This document shows positions 40,130 to 48,227 of a DNA stretch of 64,000 nucleotides, piece by piece. The stretch's first letter is position 1, and each line of letters begins with the position of its first letter. Origin of the DNA: RYN-230 sp963768945 (GTDB lineage: Bacteria; Actinomycetota; Actinomycetes; Streptosporangiales; Streptosporangiaceae). The notes below the pieces were generated by a model that saw only the letters and a program-made list of their open reading frames with translations, was not told the DNA's origin and did not search any database. Location of the stretch: positions 248,001 through 312,000 of the forward strand of contig CAVYJW010000005.1 of the NCBI GenBank assembly GCA_963768945.1. The letters run 5' to 3'. The position numbers and the translations under genes are program-made.

Positions 40130-42097
40130 TTATGGGCGGGCCGCTCTCGGGGGGCGGGCGAAGCCGTCGCCGATCTCGGCGGCCAGCATCAGGTAGGCGT
40201 CGGCCGTGGCCGGATTCAGCCGGCCCAGCTCCACTTCGGCCCCCTCGTCCAGGTGCGGGTCGTACGGGACCCTGACCACGGCCCGGCAGCGCGCCGCGAA
40301 ATGCTGCTCCAGGCGTTCGGTGTCCACCGCGCTCTTGCGCCGCGGCCGGATCACGGACAGCACCACCACCGCGTGCCGGACGAGATCCCCGTGGCCGTGC
40401 GCCTGGAGCCAGTCCAGCGTGGCGCTCGCGCTCCGCGCCCCGTCTACGGACGGCGAGCTGACCAGGACGATCTGGTCGGCCAGGCGGAGCACCCCGGTCA
40501 TGGCCGAGTGCAGCATCCCGGTCCCGCAGTCGGTGATGCAGATCGAGTAGTAGTGCTCCAGCACCTGGGACACGCCGCCGTAGTCCTGCTCGCTGAACGC
40601 CACCGACACGGTGGGGTCGCGATCGGAGGCGAGCACCTCCAGCCGGCTCGCGGCCTGCGTGGTGTAGGCCCGGACGTCCGCGTACCGCTGGATCTGGTCC
40701 CGCTCGTTCAGCAGGTCCCGCACAGTGGCGGAGGTCTCCAGCCGGAGCTTGTCGGACAGCGTGCCCCGGTCCGGGTTGGCGTCCACCGCGATGACCCGGT
40801 CCCCGCGTAGCGAGGCCAGGGTGGCGCCCAGGCCGACGGCAGTCGTGGTCTTGCCGACGCCGCCCTTCAGGCTCACCACCGCGACCCGGTGGTGGCCGCC
40901 GGTGACGGGAGTGCGGGCCCGGGCGGTCAGGTCCAGGCACCGCCGCTGCGCCGCAGACTCGGGGGCGCGCACCAGGCCACCGGTCGCCTCGAAGATCGCC
41001 CGGCGCCACCCGCCCGAGGGGGCTTTGTGCCGCCCGGGCAGGAGCAGGTCGGCGGTGAGGCTGTCGGCCGTGACCGTTCGCGGAGGCGAGGGGGGTGGCA
41101 GCGGTCCAGGTTGCGGTTCCGGTTGCGGTTCCGGTTGCGGTTCCGGTTGCGGTTGCGGTTCCGGTTCCGGTTGCGGGCGAGGTTCCGGTTGCGGGCGAGG
41201 TTGCGGTTGCGGGCGGGGTTGGAAGGGTGGCCCGGGCTCGGGTTGGGGGTGCGGCTGGGGCAGCGGGTGGGGCTGGGGCGGGGCGGGTGGTTGTGGTTGC
41301 GGCGGCAGCGGCGGCTGCCCGGGCCACGCCGCCTGTCCCAGCGCGGCCGTCCCGAGTTCCGCGGGGCCTGCATCCGCCGCCTCTGGCCCCGGTGAGCCGG
41401 AGTCGGACGGCCTGGAGTCGGATGGCCTGGACTCGGATGGCCTGGAATAGGACGGCCCCGAGCTGGGCGCGGGGGACGGCGGGGATCCGAACTGGCCGGG
41501 CGGGCCGCCGGAGTTCAGGATCAGCGACAGAGGCGAGTCGTGGCCAGGGGCGTCGTAGTCGTCCGGAGGACGGTACTCGTCCCCGGCGTCATAGCCCTCG
41601 CCCGCGAGGCCGAACACGCTGAGGCGCTCGGCCGGGCCGTAAGGATCAGCGGTGTCGTACCCGCCTGCCGGGCCGTAGTCGTGTGCGGTGTCATAGTCAT
41701 CCGCCGGGGCATAGGCCTCGGCGGTGTCGTAGTCGTCGGGGGTGCCGTAGGGATCCGCGGGGTCGGCCGGCTCCGCGCCCGTTCCCCCCAGAGGCGGGCC
41801 GCCGCTCACCCCTCCCAGAGCCACGCCGGGCGCGAACGCATCCGGCAGCCCGGGCTGGGGGAAGGTTGCCTGCGGGCTTAAGCCGGCCCGGGTCCCGAAC
41901 GGCGGTCGCTGGCCGAACAGCCGAGGCGGCCGGAGTTCGGCGTGCATGGGCTCGCTGCGCTCAGGCTCAGCGCGTTCGGACTCGGTGGCTTCGGGCAGAT
42001 GATGCTGAACCCCCGTGTGCCGCGGCCCGGTGTGCTGCAGAACGCCATCCTCACCTGTCCCAGCCGCCTCGCTGCGGTCGAGGTCATGATCGGCCAA
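40130..42097 (-). CDS. MinD/ParA-like ATPase with long disordered N-terminus (EspI-like)
   Basis: A 655-residue protein. The first about 370 residues are low complexity: acidic YDTAEAYAPADDYDTA repeats, Ser/Pro runs and a long PQPEP tract. The C-terminal 270 residues are a SIMIBI ATPase with deviant Walker A SLKGGVGKTTTAVGLGATLA, then AVDANPDRGTL and ITDCGTGML. This architecture resembles EspI (ESX-1-associated) and other actinobacterial MinD-like proteins, but no type VII secretion genes are nearby. TTG 42097 has GGAGG upstream. Function unclear; it may position a membrane-associated complex. Confidence 0.82.
   Translation of the reverse strand: MADHDLDRSEAAGTGEDGVLQHTGPRHTGVQHHLPEATESERAEPERSEPMHAELRPPRLFGQRPPFGTRAGLSPQATFPQPGLPDAFAPGVALGGVSGGPPLGGTGAEPADPADPYGTPDDYDTAEAYAPADDYDTAHDYGPAGGYDTADPYGPAERLSVFGLAGEGYDAGDEYRPPDDYDAPGHDSPLSLILNSGGPPGQFGSPPSPAPSSGPSYSRPSESRPSDSRPSDSGSPGPEAADAGPAELGTAALGQAAWPGQPPLPPQPQPPAPPQPHPLPQPHPQPEPGPPFQPRPQPQPRPQPEPRPQPEPEPQPQPEPQPEPQPEPQPGPLPPPSPPRTVTADSLTADLLLPGRHKAPSGGWRRAIFEATGGLVRAPESAAQRRCLDLTARARTPVTGGHHRVAVVSLKGGVGKTTTAVGLGATLASLRGDRVIAVDANPDRGTLSDKLRLETSATVRDLLNERDQIQRYADVRAYTTQAASRLEVLASDRDPTVSVAFSEQDYGGVSQVLEHYYSICITDCGTGMLHSAMTGVLRLADQIVLVSSPSVDGARSASATLDWLQAHGHGDLVRHAVVVLSVIRPRRKSAVDTERLEQHFAARCRAVVRVPYDPHLDEGAEVELGRLNPATADAYLMLAAEIGDGFARPPRAARP
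41110..41190 (-). repeat. Short Pro/Gln codon repeat (12-nt unit) in the MinD-like gene
   Basis: Repeats of TGCGGTTCCGGT on the plus strand encode PEPQ units on the coding strand. Highly slippage-prone. Confidence 0.75.
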
Positions 42098-42247
42098 GGT
42101 CGTTCCCCTCCGCTCTCATCGGTGTAGGAGAATGACATGCCGGTAGGGGACCGGACCGGTAGGGGACCGGATGAGCACCTCACCGAAGCCTAAGCCACCT
42201 AGCTCGCCGCAGCACACCCTCGGCCGCGGCAATCAGGGAGAAACCCC

Positions 42248-43225
42248 ATGCGAGCGGTTGTCATTACTCACCCCGGCGGACCCGAGGTCCTGCGCCTGGA
42301 GGAGGTGCCCGATCCGCTGCCCGGCCCGGGCGAGGTGCTCGTGGAGGTCGCGGCGGCCGGGCTCAACCGCGCGGACGTCTTGCAGCGACAGGGCCACTAT
42401 CCCCCGCCGCCCGGGACGCCGCCCTACCCCGGCATGGAATGCTCGGGCCGGATCATCGAGCTCGGACCGGAAGTCACCGGCTGGCAGGTCGGCGACGAAG
42501 TGTGCGCGCTGCTGGGCGGGGGCGCGTACGCGGAGAAAGTAGCCGTCCCCCAGGGCCAGCTGCTGCCCGTCCCGGAGAGGGTGTCCCTGGTGGACGCGGC
42601 CGCCCTGCCGGAAGCGACGTGCACGATCGAGGGCACCGTGTACCAGATGGCGCACCTGGCCCCGGGCGAGGCGTACCTGGTGCACGGGGGGGCCGGCGGT
42701 ATCGGGACGTTCGCGATCCAGATCGCCAAGGCCGAGGGATGCACGGTGGCCTGCACCGCCGGCTCACCGGAGAAGCTGGCCCGTTGCCGGGAACTCGGGG
42801 CCGACCTGGCCATCTCTTACCGGGACGACGACTTCCCGGCCGCCGTGCAGGACTTCACCGGCGGCCGCGGCGCCGACGTCATCCTCGACATCATGGGTGC
42901 CTCGTACCTGGCCAGGAACCTTGCTGCGCTGGCTACCTGGGGACGCCTGGCGATCATCGCCGTGCGGGGCGGCAGCCGTGGCGAGGTCGATCTGGGGCTG
43001 ATGATGCAGAAGCGGGCCACCATCGTCGCCGCCACGCTGCGGAGCCGGACCGAAGCGGAGAAGGCCGCGGTGGTGGCGGCCACCAGGGAACACATCTGGC
43101 CGCTCCTCAGCGGCGGGAAGGTGGTCCCGGTCATCTACGCCAGGCTGCCGATGGCCGAGGCCGCGAAGGCGCACGAGCTCATCGACGACGGCTCGCACAT
43201 AGGAAAGATCCTGCTGGTCAACTGA
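42248..43225 (+). CDS. NAD(P)H-quinone oxidoreductase (zinc-independent MDR, PIG3-like)
   Basis: A 325-residue medium-chain reductase. MRAVVITHPGGPEVLRLEEVPDP, NRADVLQRQGHYPPPPGTPPYPGMECSG and HGGAGGIGTFAIQIAKAEG (NADPH-binding) match the TIGR02824/PIG3 quinone-oxidoreductase family, and zinc ligands are absent. It reduces quinones or enones with NADPH. ATG 42248 has GGGAG upstream. Followed by bpa on the same strand, 76 bases apart. Confidence 0.93.
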   Translation: MRAVVITHPGGPEVLRLEEVPDPLPGPGEVLVEVAAAGLNRADVLQRQGHYPPPPGTPPYPGMECSGRIIELGPEVTGWQVGDEVCALLGGGAYAEKVAVPQGQLLPVPERVSLVDAAALPEATCTIEGTVYQMAHLAPGEAYLVHGGAGGIGTFAIQIAKAEGCTVACTAGSPEKLARCRELGADLAISYRDDDFPAAVQDFTGGRGADVILDIMGASYLARNLAALATWGRLAIIAVRGGSRGEVDLGLMMQKRATIVAATLRSRTEAEKAAVVAATREHIWPLLSGGKVVPVIYARLPMAEAAKAHELIDDGSHIGKILLVN

Positions 43226-43301
43226 GGAACCCCGGGGGGAATTGCGGACTCGTTCACGCCCCCGGGCGCAGTCACTACCAGGAAGGCGCAAGACTAGAAC
43301 C

Positions 43302-43850
43302 ATGAGCGAACGCAACCCCGAGAGCAGCAAGGGCGCCAAAGTTGTGGTGGTCGGCCCGGACGGCATCACGGTGGACGCCGACGGCGATGAGGGCGAGAAC
43401 ACGGGCGAGCGGCCGGTCATGGAGATGGTCGAGCAGCCCGCCAAGGTAATGCGGATCGGGAGCATGATCCGGCAGTTGCTGGACGAGGTCCGGGCCGCGC
43501 CGCTGGACGAGAAAAGCCGGGCCCGGCTGCGCGAGATCCACCAGAGCTCCATCAAGGAACTCGAGGACGGGCTGGCTCCCGAGCTGGTTGACGAGCTGGA
43601 GCGGCTATCCCTGCCCTTCGCCGATGATTCGGTACCGAGCGAGGCCGAGCTGCGGGTGGCCCAGGCCCAGCTCGTGGGCTGGCTGGAAGGACTGTTCCAC
43701 GGCATCCAGACCACGCTGTTCGCGCAGCAGATGGCCGCGCGAGCGCAGCTGGAGCAGATGCGCCGCGCCCTGCCCTCGGGCATGATGCCAGGCGAGGACG
43801 CGACGGGCCCGCAGCAGCAGGGGGGCAGGGGCTCAGGTCCTTACCTGTAG
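43302..43850 (+). CDS. bpa: Bacterial proteasome activator Bpa
   Basis: A 182-residue ATP-independent ring activator of the 20S proteasome (Bpa/PafE). The core helices are MRIGSMIRQLLDEVRAAPLDEKSRARLREIHQSSIKELEDGLAPELVDELERLSLPF and AQLVGWLEGLFHGIQTTLFAQQMAARAQLEQMR. The C-terminus ends in GPYL, a hydrophobic-Tyr-X gate-opening motif. It predicts that the organism has a proteasome. ATG 43302 is the start; the RBS is weak. Confidence 0.95.
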   Translation: MSERNPESSKGAKVVVVGPDGITVDADGDEGENTGERPVMEMVEQPAKVMRIGSMIRQLLDEVRAAPLDEKSRARLREIHQSSIKELEDGLAPELVDELERLSLPFADDSVPSEAELRVAQAQLVGWLEGLFHGIQTTLFAQQMAARAQLEQMRRALPSGMMPGEDATGPQQQGGRGSGPYL

Positions 43851-43895
43851 CCCGCCGCTCCGACTAGCCGAGCTAGCCGAGCCAGCCCCCCGCGC

Positions 43896-43914
43896 TCCGG
43901 CCGCGAAGGCCGGA
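43896..43914. terminator. Bidirectional hairpin between bpa and pheA
   Basis: TCCGGCC-GCGAA-GGCCGGA, a perfect 7-bp stem nested in outer CCCGCGC/GCGCGGG arms, lying between two convergent genes. Confidence 0.55.
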
Positions 43915-43930
43915 TCGCCGAACGCGCGGG

Positions 43931-44983
43931 TCAGACCCGGCCGTAGCGCAGGCGCGACAGCCAGGCGGCGGCCTGCGCGAACTCCGCGTCGGAGGTGCCG
44001 CGCCGGACGTGGGTGGGCCCGCCGTCGTGCCGCGGGTAACTCCCCAGGAACCTCACGTCCGCACAGACACGGCGCAGGCCCATCAACGCCTCGCCGACCC
44101 GGGCGTCGTCCACGTGCCCCTCGCAGTCGATGGAGAAGTAGTACCTCCCCAGACCGTCGCCGGTGGGCCGGGACTCGATGCGGACCAGGTTGATGCCCCG
44201 CACCGCGAACTCGGTGAGGAGCTCCATCAGGGCCCCGGGATGGTCCTCCCGCAAGAACGCCACCAGCGACGTCCGGTCTGACCCGGTCGCCGCGGGCAGC
44301 GGGCCTGGCTGGTTCACCACGACGAATCGGGTCACCGCGTTCGCGTGATCATGGGTGTCGGGGACCAGCACCGCGAGGCCGTACGTAACCGCCGCGAACG
44401 CGCCGGCCAGCGCCGCGTCGAGCTGCCCGTCGGCGACTTGGCGGGCAGCCTCGGCGTTGGACGACGCGGGGCGCCAGGCCGCGTGGGGCAGGTGTTCCTC
44501 CAGCCACCGCCGGCATTGGGCCTGCGCTTGCGGGTGCCCGCCCACGGTCGTGACGTCGGCGAGTTGCGTACCGGGCCGGGCCAGCAGCGCGAACGCCACC
44601 GGCAGCGGTACCTCCGCACTGATCACCAGGTCGTGGCCGGTAGCCAGCTCGTCGAGGGTCGCGGTGACCGCCCCCTCCACCGAGTTCTCGATGGGCACGA
44701 TGCCCCGCTCCGCCGCCCCGCTGCGCACCGCGTCGAGGGTGGCCTGGATGCTCACGCAGGGCTTCGCGTGACCCGCTGCCCCGGGATCGAAGGCGAGCAG
44801 CGCCGCCTCGGTGAAGGTTCCCTCGGGTCCCAGGTAGGCGTACTGCACCGGCTTGCCCGTAGCGTCGGCGCCCACTGGCGGGGCGGGCTGGGCTGACGGG
44901 GCAGGCCGGGGTGGCGGGGCAGGCCGGGGTGGCGGGGCGGGCTGGGCCGGGGAGCCTGAGTCGGTGCGGGACAGTGCGATCAC
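43931..44983 (-). CDS. pheA: Prephenate dehydratase
   Basis: A 350-residue enzyme of phenylalanine synthesis converting prephenate to phenylpyruvate. The catalytic domain has YAYLGPEGTFTEAALLAF, GIVPIENSVEGAVTATLDEL, and TRFVVVNQPG (the conserved TRF). The C-terminal ACT domain (TSLVAFLREDHPGALMELLTEFAVRGINLVRIESRPTGDGLGRYYFSIDCEGH) binds phenylalanine for feedback control. An 18-nt repeat adds PAPPPR units at the N-terminus. GTG 44983 start. Confidence 0.95.
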   Translation of the reverse strand: MIALSRTDSGSPAQPAPPPRPAPPPRPAPSAQPAPPVGADATGKPVQYAYLGPEGTFTEAALLAFDPGAAGHAKPCVSIQATLDAVRSGAAERGIVPIENSVEGAVTATLDELATGHDLVISAEVPLPVAFALLARPGTQLADVTTVGGHPQAQAQCRRWLEEHLPHAAWRPASSNAEAARQVADGQLDAALAGAFAAVTYGLAVLVPDTHDHANAVTRFVVVNQPGPLPAATGSDRTSLVAFLREDHPGALMELLTEFAVRGINLVRIESRPTGDGLGRYYFSIDCEGHVDDARVGEALMGLRRVCADVRFLGSYPRHDGGPTHVRRGTSDAEFAQAAAWLSRLRYGRV

Positions 44984-45118
44984 GTCGCCTTCGCTGGATG
45001 GCCGCCCACGCGGGAGGGCTTCGCATAGCTAACGGGCTGCGCCCGATAACGGGCGTCCCGTGACAGTGCGTGAGGATACCAGTGCCCCGTTGGGGCGTCC
45101 CACCGCCAGCTCCGCACC

Positions 45119-45182
45119 TTTCACGCGGAGCGTGCGTCATAAACGGACAAAACACCCGGCATCACGCACGTTCCGCGTGAGA
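45119..45182. promoter_or_regulatory. Large imperfect inverted repeat upstream of the RHH/Doc-Clp operon
   Basis: Arms 45119-45137 and 45164-45182 match at 17 of 19 positions around a 26-nt AT-rich loop (CATAAACGGACAAAACACCC...). It could terminate reads from the left or bind a regulator. Confidence 0.5.
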
Positions 45183-45214
45183 TGTGCGCGGCTGAGCCTG
45201 ATATCCGCGTGGTA

Positions 45215-45236
45215 TCGTGATATCTCGATATCACGA
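45215..45236. promoter_or_regulatory. Perfect palindrome, probable autoregulatory operator
   Basis: Arms TCGTGATATC and GATATCACGA around TC, ending 12 bases before the RHH gene start. A further GATATC lies at 45199-45205. RHH antitoxins typically bind such sites to repress their own operon. Confidence 0.65.
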
Positions 45237-45248
45237 GAGGCGGATCTG

Positions 45249-45467
45249 ATGCAGACCAAGAACATGGTGTTGCGGCTGGATCCCGGGCTCGCCGAACGGC
45301 TGGAGGCCGTGGCCGAGGTCGAGGGCCGGTCGGTGTCGGACGTGGTGCGCGAGGCGATTACCTCGCTCGTGGAAGCCCGGCAGCGGGACAAGCGGTTCAT
45401 CGAACTCCTCGAAGACAACGTCGCGCGGCACCAGCGGCTTCTCGAGATGTTGCGGGACGACAAGTGA
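45249..45467 (+). CDS. Ribbon-helix-helix (CopG/Arc-type) antitoxin-like protein (72 aa)
   Basis: MQTKNMVLRLDPGLAERLEA starts a ribbon strand and RHH helices (VEGRSVSDVVREAITSLVEARQ), with a C-terminal helix likely binding the partner. ATG 45249 has GAGAGG seven bases upstream. It sits just downstream of a perfect palindrome and its stop overlaps the next start (ATGA), the classic antitoxin-first toxin-antitoxin arrangement. Confidence 0.85.
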   Translation: MQTKNMVLRLDPGLAERLEAVAEVEGRSVSDVVREAITSLVEARQRDKRFIELLEDNVARHQRLLEMLRDDK

Positions 45468-46729
45468 TGACGCCTATCGACCTGGGTGCCCTGGTCGTCA
45501 TCGCCGCGCGGGCCCTGGACGAGGACGTCCCGGTCGTGCTCGACCTGATGGATGTCCCCGCCGCGGAAGCTGCCCTCGCCGAGGCGGAATCCGCGCGACC
45601 AGGAGCCGCGGACGATCCGGCGGCCCGCGCGGCCGCCCTGCTCACCGCGCTCATCCGGCACCGCCCGCTGCCCCGCGGCAACCAGCAGGCGGCGGTGCTG
45701 GCGACCGTCACGTTCCTCGCGGTCAACGGCTGGCACGTGGATCTGGAGCCGGCCGACGTCGCGGCGTCGGTGGTGGCCGACCTGGCCGCCGCGCGGCGGT
45801 CCGGCGCCGACGTGATGGCGTGGCTGTCCCCCCGGATCTCCGGCCACCACGCACGCCTCACCCAGCAGGAAGCACCAGCAAAGACACCGTCACCGGCCAA
45901 GGAGGCACCGATGCATGGATGGCTGCCGAGTCTCCGGCACCCCGCCCGGCGCAAGGGAGTCACGATGTTCCGGCGGTTCAGCCCGCAGGCTCGCGAGGTG
46001 ATCATCTCGGCCCATCAGGAAGCCCGTGCGCTCCGCCACAACTACCTCGGCACCGAGCACGTCCTGCTCGGACTGCTCCGCGACAGCGACGGGGTGGCCG
46101 GCCGGGCCCTGCACGTGCTGGGCATCAGTGCGGAGACCGCACGGGAGCAGGTCCTGGACATCATCGGCGAGGGGAAACAGGAGCCGGCCGGGCACATTCC
46201 GTTCACGCCACGGGCCAAGAAGGTCATGGAACTCGCGGTCCAGGAGGCCGTCCAGTTCGGTCACCTCCACGTGGGCCCCGAGCACATCTTGCTCGGCCTG
46301 GTGCGTGAGGGAGAGGGGGTCGGGTGGCACGTCCTCAACCGCCTTGGTGCCACCGTCCCCAGGGTCCGGGACCAGATCCTCGAGCTGGTCACCCACGACC
46401 GGCGGATGCCGGGCAAGATCATCACCCCGCCCGGCATCCGGGACTACGACACCCGGATCGAGCTGGCCCGCCAGGCCAAGGACGCGGCGGTGGACGCCAA
46501 GGACTTCGGCCGGGCCGTAGCCGCCCGGGAGAGCGAGAAGGAATTGGTGGCCGAGCGGGAACGCCTGATCGCCCGCTGGTCAGCCGGGATAGACGTGGCC
46601 ACGCTGGGCCGCGAACTCGACTGGCTGCGGGACGAGGTGAACCGGCTGAAGCGGCTGCTGCTGGAGAACGGCATCGAGCCCGAGCAGGCACTCGGCAGCC
46701 CCGGGGATCCCACCCAGCAAACCGCCTGA
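45464..46729 (+). CDS. Fusion of degenerate Doc/Fic-like domain with ClpC-type N-domains
   Basis: A 421-residue protein. Residues 1-125 resemble Doc toxins (AALLTALIRHRPLPRGNQQAAVLATVTFLAVNGWHVDL), but the HPFxDGNKR motif is HRPLPRGNQQ, with the Lys/Arg lost. Residues about 168-310 are two Clp_N repeats (FSPQAREVIISAHQEARALRHNYLGTEHVLLGLLRD; HVGPEHILLGLVREGEGVGWHVL), and about 325-360 a UVR-like helical motif as in ClpC, without AAA domains. Internal ATGs at 45911 (AAGGAGG six bases upstream) and 45965 (GGGAG five bases upstream) could give separate Clp_N proteins. It is translationally coupled to the RHH gene. Confidence 0.8.
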   Translation: MMTPIDLGALVVIAARALDEDVPVVLDLMDVPAAEAALAEAESARPGAADDPAARAAALLTALIRHRPLPRGNQQAAVLATVTFLAVNGWHVDLEPADVAASVVADLAAARRSGADVMAWLSPRISGHHARLTQQEAPAKTPSPAKEAPMHGWLPSLRHPARRKGVTMFRRFSPQAREVIISAHQEARALRHNYLGTEHVLLGLLRDSDGVAGRALHVLGISAETAREQVLDIIGEGKQEPAGHIPFTPRAKKVMELAVQEAVQFGHLHVGPEHILLGLVREGEGVGWHVLNRLGATVPRVRDQILELVTHDRRMPGKIITPPGIRDYDTRIELARQAKDAAVDAKDFGRAVAARESEKELVAERERLIARWSAGIDVATLGRELDWLRDEVNRLKRLLLENGIEPEQALGSPGDPTQQTA

Positions 46730-46769
46730 CCCCCAGTGGTGGCCCGTGAGGGCGCCGGGGCGCTCCGCG

Positions 46770-46805
46770 CAGGACCGCGCAGGGCCGCGCAGGGCCGCGC
46801 AGACA
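46770..46805. repeat. 10-nt tandem repeat
   Basis: About three copies of CCGCGCAGGG between the Doc-Clp gene and the convergent glycosyltransferase gene. Confidence 0.75.
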
Positions 46806-46854
46806 TGGAAGCTTCATCCAGCGACCGAGGAGTCTTGAGACAGGTGTGACTGGA

Positions 46855-46898
46855 TGTTGCAGCCCGGTCGTATTGCAGCCCGGTCGTATTGCAGCCCG
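46855..46898. repeat. 16-nt tandem repeat, about 3 copies
   Basis: TTGCAGCCCGGTCGTA occurs twice exactly and a third time truncated, just after the end of the GT2 gene. Confidence 0.85.
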
Positions 46899-46908
46899 TC
46901 GTGCCGTG

Positions 46909-47658
46909 TCAGCCGGCGCGGGACCGCCGCCGCGCCTGCCTGGCTTTCTGCAGGGAAGGCTCCCGGGCGGCCAGGGCCCAGGCCACACCCGCGAACTGCC
47001 GGGCGCGGTGCAGCTGGGCGCGCCAGTCGCCGCCGGTGGCCCGGTGCGCCATGGGCACCTCCACCTCGGTCACCCGCAGACCCAGGCGGAGCAGGTCGAT
47101 GGTCATGCCCGTCTCCGCGCCCCAGCCGGGGGCCAGCGGGCGGACGGCCTCGAACGCGGCGCGGGTCAGGCAGCGCTGCCCGTTGAGCGGCTGCGCGGGA
47201 AGCCAGCCGGTGGCGCGGCGGATACCCGACCCGGACAGCGCGACCACGAAGCCGTGGCCGCCCGCACGGACCCGCTCGCTGAACACCGCGATGGTCATGT
47301 CCGCCTGCCCATCCTGGACCGGCTGCATCAGCGCCTCCGCATGCGCCGCGGACTCGCCCAGGTCAGCATCGAGGAAGAGCAGATGCCGGGGCACCGCGCG
47401 GCCCTCGTCCCGCTCCAGCAGCCCGACCGCCTCGGCGCCAGTTTCCAGCGCCGCGCCCTTCCCGCGGGTGCGCCCGTGCCGCAGGACTATCGCTCCCGCC
47501 TTTTCCGCAACGAGACCCGTGTCGTCGCCGGACCCGTCGTCCACGACGACGAGGATGTCGGCCCCGGGCAGGCCTGCGGCGGCTTTGACGGTCGCCTGGA
47601 TGCGGTCGGACTCGTCCTTGGCTGGAATGACGATGGCGACGTCACCGCGCGGCACCAT
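46909..47658 (-). CDS. Glycosyltransferase family 2 (GT-A)
   Basis: A 249-residue soluble glycosyltransferase. VAIVIPAKDESDRIQATVKAA, ILVVVDDGSGDDTG and LFLDADLGE give the nucleotide-sugar site and DxD; ARQFAGVAWALAAREPSLQ lies at the C-terminus. No membrane segments. It resembles dolichol-phosphate mannose synthase or glucosyl-3-phosphoglycerate synthase-like GT2 enzymes, but the substrate is not clear. Start ATG 47658. Confidence 0.88.
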   Translation of the reverse strand: MVPRGDVAIVIPAKDESDRIQATVKAAAGLPGADILVVVDDGSGDDTGLVAEKAGAIVLRHGRTRGKGAALETGAEAVGLLERDEGRAVPRHLLFLDADLGESAAHAEALMQPVQDGQADMTIAVFSERVRAGGHGFVVALSGSGIRRATGWLPAQPLNGQRCLTRAAFEAVRPLAPGWGAETGMTIDLLRLGLRVTEVEVPMAHRATGGDWRAQLHRARQFAGVAWALAAREPSLQKARQARRRSRAG

Positions 47659-47745
47659 GCGCTGATCCTAGTGGCCGGCCAACCGGAAAAAATCGCCGCG
47701 CGGGCTGCGTCCCCGAGGTGCGTCGCGTGCCCGCTGGCCGGGAAC

Positions 47746-48093
47746 CTACTGACCCGGAACCGGGGCCCCGTCGCCGGTGACCGTGAACACCGACTCCAGG
47801 CCGGTCACCTGGAGGATCTTGAGCACCGCAGGACGCGGACCGCTCAGCTCGACGTTCCCGCCGTGCTCGCGGGCCATCCGCTGGGCGGCGAGCAGCACGT
47901 TCATGCCGGTGGAATCGCAGAAGTCCACCCCGGACATGTCCACCACGAGCCGCACCGCGTGGTCCACGTTCAGTGCCGAAGCCAGCTGGCTCTGCAGCCG
48001 CGGGGCGGTATAAAGGTCGATTTCGCCGGACAGGGCTACGACGACGTGATCACCCTCGCTGCGACTCGATACCTTTAGCTCCACGAGCGGCAC
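47746..48093 (-). CDS. Anti-sigma-factor antagonist (STAS domain)
   Basis: A 115-residue STAS protein. GDHVVVALSGEIDLYTAPRLQSQL and VVDMSGVDFCDSTGMNVLLAAQRM are diagnostic; the Ser in DSTG is the phosphorylation site that switches binding to an anti-sigma kinase. A HATPase anti-sigma-type gene lies at 50451-51014 and may be its partner. GTG 48093 is chosen as start; GTG 48084 is also possible. Confidence 0.9.
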   Translation of the reverse strand: MPLVELKVSSRSEGDHVVVALSGEIDLYTAPRLQSQLASALNVDHAVRLVVDMSGVDFCDSTGMNVLLAAQRMAREHGGNVELSGPRPAVLKILQVTGLESVFTVTGDGAPVPGQ

Positions 48094-48227
48094 CCTACCG
48101 CCGCTGTGCGTCCAGGACCAGACGCTTACGGAGAGCACACGGTTAAATCACCGGCGGGCCGGGCATTTCTGCGCCAAGCTGAGAGTGACTGACCTGATGC
48201 CGGCACCAGCGAGGCGGAGCCCCCGGG

